The notes under the pieces: generated by a model
What the model saw: only the letters and a program-made list of their open reading frames with translations
What the model was told of the DNA's origin: nothing
Database searches by the model: none
Shown: one piece after another, positions 44,915 to 50,557 of the stretch
Layout: every line of letters starts with the position of its first letter
How positions within the stretch are numbered: position 1 is the first letter of the stretch
Assembly: GCA_903902325.1 (NCBI GenBank)
Contig: CAIUUO010000181.1
Span: 1-50,557 of the forward strand
Direction of reading: 5' to 3'
Length of the DNA stretch: 50,557 bases
Origin: an uncultured Bacteroidia bacterium
GTDB taxonomy: Bacteria > Bacteroidota > Bacteroidia > Bacteroidales > Prolixibacteraceae
Position numbers and translations under genes: made by a program

Positions 44915-45034
44915 AATGTTTGAAGGGTTTGAAATGTTTGAAGGGTTTGAAATGTTTTAGTTCTTAAACGAAAGTCGAAGGGATAGCTATTGTTTAACTT
45001 TTCAAACCTTTTAAACAACGTAAACATTTCAAAC
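44915..45034. repeat. 18-bp tandem repeat with inverted copy upstream of the kinase gene
   Basis: AATGTTTGAAGGGTTTGA occurs at 44915-44932 and 44933-44950 with a third partial copy from 44951. GTTTGAAATGTTT (44927-44939) is the exact reverse complement of AAACATTTCAAAC (45022-45034). The arrangement could fold into a long hairpin in the kinase leader. Confidence 0.75.
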
Positions 45035-45045
45035 TTTTTGATTTC

Positions 45046-45897
45046 TCAGACTCCGCTATATGCATTGAAACCACCATCAATAGGGATCACAATACCCGTA
45101 ACGAAAGAAGAAATATCCGATAGCAAATAGAGTGTCGCACCCTGCAAATCGTCAGGATCGCCAAATTTTCCCATCGGGGTATTGGTAACAATCTTGTTTC
45201 CTCGGGCTGAATAACCACCGGTTTTTTCGTCCAGTACCAGGAAACGGTTCTGATTGGTAATGAAGAAACCCGGCGCGACGGAATTGACCCTTATGCCCAT
45301 TTTTGCGAGGTGAACGGCTAGCCATTCTGTGAAATTATTGACGGAAGCCTTGGCGGCAGAATAGGCAGGGATCTTGGTAAGGGGGTGGTAAGAGTTCATG
45401 GAAGAGATGTTCAGCACAGATCCTTTCTGGCTTTTCAGCATATCTTTGGTAAACACCATCGTGGGAAGGATAGTTCCTTTAAAATTCAGGGCAAAAACCT
45501 TGTCGAAACCCTCCATCTGAAGTCCGTAAAAGGTTTTTTCGAGATTATCCAGATCGGCTACTTCCATTTGCTCCACCTGGGTGGTTGCCTGCGGTGAATT
45601 TCCTCCGGCACCGTTAATCAGAAGTTCAATAGGGCCTAATTTCTCATTGATTATCAACTTGGCAGCTTCAAGCGATTCCTTGTCAAGAACATTGGCTTTT
45701 ACACCGATGCAGGTAGCACCAAACTCTTTGCTTATATCTGTAGCCACCTGCTGGGCCAATTCTTCGTTGATATCTACGATCGCCACTTTTACACCTACTG
45801 AAACGAGTGCCTTAACAAGTGAGATTCCGATCACACCGGCTCCACCGGTAATAACACATACTTTTCCGTTCAGGTCATCAAAAGAAATTTTCTTCAT
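45046..45897 (-). CDS. SDR oxidoreductase, probable D-mannonate (fructuronate) oxidoreductase
   Basis: A 283-aa classical short-chain dehydrogenase. The dinucleotide motif is VITGGAGVIGISLVKAL (15-31), LLINGAGGNSPQAT is the NAG-like segment and the catalytic Ser-Tyr-Lys is in SSMNSYHPLTKIPAYSAAKAS. The insertion PQATTQVEQMEVADLDNLEKTFY (about 101-123) and GFFITNQNRFLVLDEKTGGYSARGNKI fit the SDR group annotated as D-mannonate oxidoreductase, seen with hexuronate genes in Bacteroidota, Firmicutes and Thermotoga. That group would reduce fructuronate to mannonate with NAD(P)H. The gene is second after the LacI-type regulator (28-base gap), which supports a sugar-acid role. Gluconate 5-dehydrogenase is the alternative. 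Confidence 0.85.
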   Translation of the reverse strand: MKKISFDDLNGKVCVITGGAGVIGISLVKALVSVGVKVAIVDINEELAQQVATDISKEFGATCIGVKANVLDKESLEAAKLIINEKLGPIELLINGAGGNSPQATTQVEQMEVADLDNLEKTFYGLQMEGFDKVFALNFKGTILPTMVFTKDMLKSQKGSVLNISSMNSYHPLTKIPAYSAAKASVNNFTEWLAVHLAKMGIRVNSVAPGFFITNQNRFLVLDEKTGGYSARGNKIVTNTPMGKFGDPDDLQGATLYLLSDISSFVTGIVIPIDGGFNAYSGV

Positions 45898-45925
45898 TTT
45901 TTAAAATATTAAACTGTTTAGAATT

Positions 45926-46981
45926 TTAGATGGAATTATAAAAATCAATATTTTCTTTGGTAATCAAATCAATGGAGGTGTAATTCTCTTTTCTGATCTT
46001 CTCTTTTTTAACCAGGTGATCGAAGAGTAGATGAATGGCATGACTGCCCTGAAGTTCTGGCTTCTGGCAAATAAGGAAATCAATAACACCCTCTTTGAGC
46101 AATCCAATGTTCTCTGGTATAAGGTCATAGCCGACAATTTTCGGCGTGTAACATCTTGATTTGAAAAAGGATGCCGCACTGTGGACTTTGGAATTGGTTA
46201 CGAAAATCCCACTGACTTCGCACGGTTCGATTCCAATTACCTTCAAATGGGATAATATCTCCTGCTCTATGTTTCCTGATACCTCAATTTTAAATATTCT
46301 GTGTTTATCACTCTTTTTCAACTCAAAATAGCGAAAAAATCCTTTTTCGCGAAGTAAAAGGTGATTGGCATTGTCCAGCTCTTTGGCAACATGAATTAGC
46401 AGGATGATACCTTCCTCCCTGGTGCCCCAGTCAATCAGTTTGGCCGCCAAAAAACCGCTGTCAAATGAACTTTGCGCCACAAAACTAATCGGATGTGTAT
46501 CAGGAAGGATTGAATCAATGTATACATATGGAATAGTAAGCTCATCCAGCTTCCTTGTAAAACTAATTGCTTCTCTTTTGGCACAAGGTGCAAGCATCAC
46601 TGCATCAGGCTCACAAAGCAGTAATTTCGCAGCCTCTGTCGAGAAAGAAGAAGAGTCTTCCATTTCAAAAAAATACTGTTTGATTTGAACACCGTATTCT
46701 ATCAGCTGATTTCTTGCCTTTTCAACTCCTGAATGAGGTTTGGACCAGTAATTATCCTGATTGGATGCTTTAGGCATTAGCGTGGCAAATACGATGCTTT
46801 TTTTTGAGGCCAGACTGCTTGCCAGAAGATTTGGCCTGTAATCCAGTTCGTCAATGATATGTTGAATTTTCGATTTTGTATCATCCGATACTTCACCCCT
46901 GTCGTGCAGTACCCTGTCGACCGTTCCAATAGAAACGCCTGCCCTGAGTGCAATATCCTTGATCCGGATTTTCTTTTTCAT
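45926..46981 (-). CDS. LacI-family transcriptional regulator
   Basis: A 351-aa protein. The DNA-binding head is at residues 4-55 with helix-turn-helix IRIKDIALRAGVSIGTVDRVLHDRGEVSDDTK and hinge DELDYRPNLLASSLAS. The effector domain follows as a periplasmic-binding fold (IVFATLMPKASNQDNYW, AVMLAPCAKREAISF, IVGYDLIPENIGLLKEGVIDFLICQKPELQG). Such regulators usually release DNA when bound to a sugar or sugar acid. It is first in the minus-strand group and divergent from GH3. An inverted-repeat motif at 47027-47040 lies in its own promoter region and again before uxaE, so it is the likely local repressor. Confidence 0.92.
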   Translation of the reverse strand: MKKKIRIKDIALRAGVSIGTVDRVLHDRGEVSDDTKSKIQHIIDELDYRPNLLASSLASKKSIVFATLMPKASNQDNYWSKPHSGVEKARNQLIEYGVQIKQYFFEMEDSSSFSTEAAKLLLCEPDAVMLAPCAKREAISFTRKLDELTIPYVYIDSILPDTHPISFVAQSSFDSGFLAAKLIDWGTREEGIILLIHVAKELDNANHLLLREKGFFRYFELKKSDKHRIFKIEVSGNIEQEILSHLKVIGIEPCEVSGIFVTNSKVHSAASFFKSRCYTPKIVGYDLIPENIGLLKEGVIDFLICQKPELQGSHAIHLLFDHLVKKEKIRKENYTSIDLITKENIDFYNSI

Positions 46982-47002
46982 TTGATCTGGTTAAAATCGA
47001 AA

Positions 47003-47010
47003 CAAACTTA
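47003..47010 (-). promoter_or_regulatory. -7 box for the LacI-type regulator gene
   Basis: On the minus strand TAAGTTTG matches TAnnTTTG, 22 bases before the ATG. The operator candidate lies 17-30 bases upstream of it, covering the expected -33 region. Confidence 0.5.
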
Positions 47011-47026
47011 AACATTTTTTCAACAT

Positions 47027-47040
47027 CGTGTACGGACACG
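47027..47040. promoter_or_regulatory. Candidate operator, copy 1 (regulator/GH3 divergent region)
   Basis: CGTGTACGGACACG has 5-bp inverted arms (CGTGT, ACACG) and is followed by GAAA. Twelve of 14 bases plus the GAAA match the site at 49159-49172. It lies in the 151-base gap between the divergent regulator and GH3 genes. Confidence 0.6.
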
Positions 47041-47096
47041 GAAAAATATTTGCATGAAAAAAGAGAACGATTTCCATAGATCAAATAAAATTTGGG

Positions 47097-47104
47097 TATT
47101 TTTG
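47097..47104 (+). promoter_or_regulatory. -7 box for the GH3 gene
   Basis: TATTTTTG matches TAnnTTTG and lies 29 bases before the GH3 ATG at 47133. No exact -33 TTTG is found at the usual distance. Confidence 0.4.
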
Positions 47105-47132
47105 ATTGGAGGTTACCAAACAAGCCAGAAAC

Positions 47133-49097
47133 ATGAAAAAAATTTTGCGGGGATTATTCTATTTGTTGCTAGGAATCAGCGCTTTGATCATTTCGGGGAT
47201 TCTGATTTTCAATCTGTACTATGATTTGTTGAATTACAACGCAAAAAAACAACTTTTTGAAGTTAAGATACTGACGGAAAATGGTTTCACCTACCGAGAT
47301 CTGAATAAAAATGGTCGACTGGATCTTTACGAAGATTCCCGTGTCCCTTTGGAAGATCGTGTCAGTGATCTTTTGAAACAGATGAACCTGGAAGAAAAAG
47401 TGGGATTGATGTGGCATCCGCCCATTGGAGTCGGAAAAAAAGGTGAAATAGTCGGAAAACCGAGCATCGAGACCATGAGTTTCAGTTCAAACTATGATTT
47501 AGTGGTAACTAAGAAAATCTCTCATTTTAATCTGTTTACAATACCAAAATCTCCTCTGCTGGCAGCCTGGTACAATACCATTCAGAATATTGCCGGACAA
47601 ACAAGGCTGGGAATTCCGCTCACCATCAGTACAGATCCCCGTCATGGAATCGCAAATTTTCTTGATAACAAGCTACTGGAAAGTGATTTCTCCAAATGGC
47701 CTGAACCCATTGGACTTGCTGCTACAGGCGACTCTGATCTGGTGGCCGAATTCGGACGCATTGCCAATCAGGAATACCGTGCAGTTGGAATACGAACGGC
47801 CCTTCATCCCATGGCCGATCTGACTACTGAACCCAGGTGGGCCAGAATGAACGGAACATTTGGAGAGGATGCCGATTTTGCCTCAAAAATGATTGCAGCC
47901 TATATATATGGATTCCAGGGTGAAAAACTCGGACCCCAGTCGGTTGCCTGTATGACCAAACACTTTCCAGGAGGTGGTCCTCAGGGCGGCGGGAATGATG
48001 CCCATTTCCATTATGGCAAATTTCAAAAGTATCCGGGAAACAACTTTAAATACCACCTGATACCGTTCGAAGCAGCCTTTAAGGCAGGTGCTGCCATGAT
48101 CATGCCTTATTATGGGATACCTACCGACCAGACCAGTGAAAATGTGGGCATGAGTTTCAACAAGGAGATTATTACTGACCTTTTGCGCAATAAATATAAA
48201 TATGATGGAATCGTTTGCACGGATTGGGGTATTCTCCAGGGAATGTCATTTCTTGGCTACGAAATCGTTGAACCTAAAAACTGGGGTGTGGAAAAACTCA
48301 GTATCGGTGAACGTATTAAAAAAGCCATTGATGCCGGAGTTGATCAGTTTGGCGGGAACGACAATACGGACGAGTTGATTAAACTTGTGAAGGATGGTAA
48401 GATACCCGAAAGCAGGATCGACCAGTCTGTCAGGCGATTGCTGCGGGCCAAATTTACCATGGGATTATTTGACAATCCATTTGTGGATGAAAAGCAAGCC
48501 GCTCAGATCGTCGGCAAAAAAGAATTTGTGGATAAAGGGAAACTGGCTCAGAGAAAATCGATCGTTTTACTGAAAAACTATAGGAAACCCGACAGTAGCT
48601 ATGTTTTACCACTGAAAAAAGGATTAAAAATTTATGTGGAGAACATGGACAGGCAAATAGCCTCCACTTACGGAACAGTAGTGGATAGCGTCTGCGATGC
48701 CGATTTTGCGATTATCCGGACAAGAACTCCTTTTGTTCCGCGTAATGGTGACATGATCGAAAGGATGTTCCATCAGGGAGACCTTGATTTCAAGGATCCT
48801 GAAAAAAGCAGGCTACTTCTCATGATGAAATTAAAACCTACCATTGTTTGCATCTACCTTGATCGCGCTGCAGTAATTCCGGAAATCACCGCACATTCCT
48901 CCGGGCTGCTAGCCGATTTTGGTGCAGCTGACGATGCTGTGCTCGATGTAGTTTTTGGGAATTTTAACCCTAACGGGAAGATGCCATTCGAACTTCCCTC
49001 TTCCATGGAGGCAGTTACGAAACAAAAAGAGGATTTGCCTCACGATTCAGAGAATCCTTTGTTTCCTTTTGGATGGGGGCTGAGATACAGGAACTGA
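47133..49097 (+). CDS. Exported glycoside hydrolase family 3 enzyme
   Basis: A 654-aa GH3 protein. A short hydrophobic N-terminus (about residues 5-30, LFYLLLGISALIISGILIF) acts as signal or anchor. An EF-hand-like calcium loop (DLNKNGRLDLYED, about 52-64) precedes the catalytic barrel, a combination seen in other bacterial GH3 proteins. The barrel includes GIPLTISTDPRHGI, EPRWARMNGTFGED, MTKHFPGGGPQGGG and the nucleophile Asp364 in GIVCTDWG. A C-terminal sandwich follows (LAQRKSIVLLKN, LPSSMEAVTKQ, LFPFGWGLRY); no fibronectin III domain is present. ATG 47133 was chosen over a TTG at 47106. GH3 enzymes are mostly beta-glucosidases and beta-xylosidases; its place beside uronate genes suggests an oligosaccharide feeding that route. 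Confidence 0.88.
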   Translation: MKKILRGLFYLLLGISALIISGILIFNLYYDLLNYNAKKQLFEVKILTENGFTYRDLNKNGRLDLYEDSRVPLEDRVSDLLKQMNLEEKVGLMWHPPIGVGKKGEIVGKPSIETMSFSSNYDLVVTKKISHFNLFTIPKSPLLAAWYNTIQNIAGQTRLGIPLTISTDPRHGIANFLDNKLLESDFSKWPEPIGLAATGDSDLVAEFGRIANQEYRAVGIRTALHPMADLTTEPRWARMNGTFGEDADFASKMIAAYIYGFQGEKLGPQSVACMTKHFPGGGPQGGGNDAHFHYGKFQKYPGNNFKYHLIPFEAAFKAGAAMIMPYYGIPTDQTSENVGMSFNKEIITDLLRNKYKYDGIVCTDWGILQGMSFLGYEIVEPKNWGVEKLSIGERIKKAIDAGVDQFGGNDNTDELIKLVKDGKIPESRIDQSVRRLLRAKFTMGLFDNPFVDEKQAAQIVGKKEFVDKGKLAQRKSIVLLKNYRKPDSSYVLPLKKGLKIYVENMDRQIASTYGTVVDSVCDADFAIIRTRTPFVPRNGDMIERMFHQGDLDFKDPEKSRLLLMMKLKPTIVCIYLDRAAVIPEITAHSSGLLADFGAADDAVLDVVFGNFNPNGKMPFELPSSMEAVTKQKEDLPHDSENPLFPFGWGLRYRN

Positions 49098-49099
49098 GG

Positions 49100-49113
49100 G
49101 TGAAAATTTTCAC
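49100..49113. promoter_or_regulatory. 14-bp perfect palindrome after the GH3 gene
   Basis: GTGAAAATTTTCAC begins 3 bases after the GH3 stop and is followed by an A-rich run. It may be a site for a dimeric regulator or part of a weak terminator. Confidence 0.35.
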
Positions 49114-49158
49114 AAAAAATCTTTCTATGTTCGAATAAATACAAAAAATAATTACTTT

Positions 49159-49184
49159 CGTGAACGAACACGGAAACTTTTCCG
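49159..49184 (+). promoter_or_regulatory. Candidate operator, copy 2, at the uxaE promoter
   Basis: CGTGAACGAACACG (49159-49172) shares 12 of 14 bases with copy 1. It overlaps a -7-like TACTTTCG (49153-49160) that has TTCG (49130-49133) 19 bases upstream. Right behind it, CGGAAA and TTTCCG form another small palindrome (49171-49184). Binding here would block uxaE transcription. Confidence 0.55.
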
Positions 49185-49263
49185 TCGAAGAACTTATGCT
49201 TCGCGCAACTTGAAAAATAATGTACAATTCAATAAAAACCAGTAAGAAAAAATTTATATACCC

Positions 49264-50514
49264 ATGAAAAAATTAGGAAAATACAGTTTTGGAATTGGCG
49301 ACAGGTTCGCACATCAGGGAAATGCACAATTGAGAGCGTTGATGAAAGCACAAAATGGCGGAATTGAGGTAATACCCGTTTGGAACAAATCCAACAGGGA
49401 GCATGGCTATGTCCATTCATTGCCTCCTGATACCAGGAAAGAAGCAGACTCTGCCGTGAAAGATTTGGGCTACAAAGGCGATTATTGTGTAGATGCCGAC
49501 CATATCAACCTTGGGAATGTAGAGGGATTCATCCATTCATCCGATTTCTTCACCATCGATGTTGCCGGAAAAATTGGAATTCCTGCATCGAATGAGGATA
49601 TTCAGGCATTTATCGCTTCCTGCAAATCATACACAGGACAACTTAATATTCCCAACATCTCCCATCCTTTCCTGGTGGATGAGGATCTGTTGAAAAAAAT
49701 TGCAGGTAAATTTTTAACTGCCATCAACGAAGCCGGAAATATCTACAGGTTTATCACCGACAGAAAGGGTGCCGCTAATTTCGTTACTGAGATATCGATG
49801 GATGAAGTTGAATCTCCACAGTCTCCCGTGGAGTTATTCTTTATTTTGAAAATGATTGCCAACCAGAATATACCAGCCCAGACCATCGCACCCAAATTCA
49901 CTGGCAGGTTTAACAAAGGTGTTGATTATGTTGGTGAAGTATCCATGTTCGCTAAAGAATTCGAAGAGGATATCCTCGTTATCGATTATGCCATCAAGGA
50001 ATTCCATCTTATGGACAACCTAAAACTGAGTGTTCATTCCGGATCAGATAAATTTTCCATCTATCCAGAAATTCAGCGCATTCTTACCAAATACGACAAA
50101 GGAATCCATGTCAAAACAGCTGGTACGACCTGGCTGGAAGAGGTAATCGGATTGGCTGTTTCAGGTGGTGAAGCGCTTAAAGCCGCCAAATCAATTTATG
50201 CACAGGCATTGACACGTCAGGAAGAGTTGTGTGCCCCTTATGCCGATGTGATCGACATCAAGGCAGACCAGTTGCCTTCCGTAGCCGAAGTTGAAGGCTG
50301 GAGCAGTGAAAAATATGCCAATACGCTCAGGCACATTCCAGGCCACCCTGATTATAATCCAAATTTCAGGCAACTGATCCATGTTGGATACAAGATTGCC
50401 GCCGAGATGGGTGACTATTATACCGATTTACTGAAAGCAAACAAGGTTGTGATTGGTCAGTGCGTCGAAGAAAACCTTTACGACCGCCATCTCAAACGCC
50501 TCTTCAAACTTTAA
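49264..50514 (+). CDS. uxaE: Tagaturonate/fructuronate epimerase (UxaE family)
   Basis: A 416-aa protein starting KLGKYSFGIGDRFAHQGNAQLRA. It belongs to the UxaE family, whose Thermotoga maritima member converts D-tagaturonate to D-fructuronate and so joins the galacturonate and glucuronate routes. Family-like blocks include IIPVWNKSNREHGYVHSLPPDTR-like text (VIPVWNKSNREHGYVHSLP), DADHINLGNVEGFI with likely metal-binding Asp and His, IAPKFTGRFNKGVDYVGEV, LSVHSGSDKFSIYPEI and HVKTAGTTWLEEVIGL. HIPGHPDYNPNFRQLIHVGYKIAAEMG lies near the end. No signal peptide is present, so it is cytoplasmic. It follows GH3 by 166 bases, with its own promoter and candidate operator. The recognition is by recalled sequence features, not by a search. 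Confidence 0.86.
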   Translation: MKKLGKYSFGIGDRFAHQGNAQLRALMKAQNGGIEVIPVWNKSNREHGYVHSLPPDTRKEADSAVKDLGYKGDYCVDADHINLGNVEGFIHSSDFFTIDVAGKIGIPASNEDIQAFIASCKSYTGQLNIPNISHPFLVDEDLLKKIAGKFLTAINEAGNIYRFITDRKGAANFVTEISMDEVESPQSPVELFFILKMIANQNIPAQTIAPKFTGRFNKGVDYVGEVSMFAKEFEEDILVIDYAIKEFHLMDNLKLSVHSGSDKFSIYPEIQRILTKYDKGIHVKTAGTTWLEEVIGLAVSGGEALKAAKSIYAQALTRQEELCAPYADVIDIKADQLPSVAEVEGWSSEKYANTLRHIPGHPDYNPNFRQLIHVGYKIAAEMGDYYTDLLKANKVVIGQCVEENLYDRHLKRLFKL

Positions 50515-50515
50515 G

Positions 50516-50557
50516 AAAGTGCCTAAAGTGAACTAAAGTGACTAGAGTGCCTAAAGT
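50516..50557. repeat. CTAAAGTG near-tandem words at the right edge
   Basis: Two bases after the uxaE stop, words AAAGTGCCTAAAGTG, AACTAAAGTG, ACTAGAGTG and CCTAAAGT follow one another to the window edge. It is another member of the intergenic word-repeat class and probably continues beyond the window. Confidence 0.6.

Noticed and set aside
44915-44960. Short tandem repeats as a CRISPR array
   Set aside because: Units are contiguous without unique spacers, and no cas genes are present.
50191-50382. Minus-strand ORF inside uxaE
   Set aside because: It is a shadow of the intact uxaE coding frame.

Overview
The window is a continuous chromosomal stretch from a member of the Bacteroidota. The reasons are the type A T9SS sorting domain on a secreted GH18 protein, Bacteroidota-style -7 boxes (TAnnTTTG) in place of E. 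coli promoters, little Shine-Dalgarno signal, a three-gene ECF sigma/anti-sigma/sensor unit, a PorV-like outer-membrane protein and a TTG-start habit. Most genes are housekeeping or cell-envelope genes. No insertion sequence, prophage, CRISPR array, rRNA or tRNA gene was recognised, and no gene-free gap exceeds 300 bases. The exact order within the phylum cannot be fixed from this sequence.

Layout. 1-2.3 kb: 3' end of hisS, then a convergent ECF sigma operon. 2.5-10.5 kb: ychF, a TIGR01777 epimerase, a PBP1A, a methyltransferase, a small BFD-like [2Fe-2S] protein and a malic enzyme-phosphotransacetylase fusion. 10.7-20 kb: a degenerate S41-like secreted protein, a membrane-anchored GH31, a CPBP protease, a secreted esterase-like hydrolase, an acyltransferase overlapping a BASS transporter gene, and a Tat-exported Gfo/Idh/MocA oxidoreductase. 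20-30.7 kb: folC, phoH, mtaB, then an inositol-phosphatase/LpxL-like/GT2 envelope group, isochorismatase-like hydrolase, aspartate kinase, a DUF5808-like membrane protein and a second acyltransferase. 30.8-34 kb: a helix-hairpin-helix outer-membrane gene broken by one in-frame TAA, and a PorV-like barrel. 34-37.9 kb: purine/energy genes purE, hpt-adk, and DUF3109-gpmI. 38-42 kb: GH18-T9SS, gnd, pdxB.

42.3-50.5 kb is the most interesting part. It looks like a hexuronate/aldonate module around a LacI-type regulator. On the minus strand are the regulator, an SDR of the mannonate oxidoreductase type, a PfkB sugar kinase and a LarA-like nickel-pincer epimerase. Divergently on the plus strand are a GH3 glycosidase and a UxaE-like tagaturonate epimerase. 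Read together with gnd nearby, the set could carry galacturonate-derived tagaturonate through fructuronate and mannonate, and then either to 2-keto-3-deoxygluconate or, through the LarA-like epimerase, to gluconate and the pentose phosphate route. A 14-bp inverted-repeat motif occurs both between the regulator and GH3 genes and just before uxaE, and is a candidate operator.

Two further regulatory signals stand out around purE/hpt. One is a 9+9 bp perfect palindrome sitting on the purE promoter. The other is an 8-C tract lying exactly in the spacer between the -33 and -7 boxes of hpt-adk, which could make expression length-variable. Many intergenic gaps carry short, near-tandem AT-rich words (GGATAAAG, AATCGAAAATC, GTAATTTTTAATC, GCTGATTAG, CTAAAGTG), often as inverted pairs.
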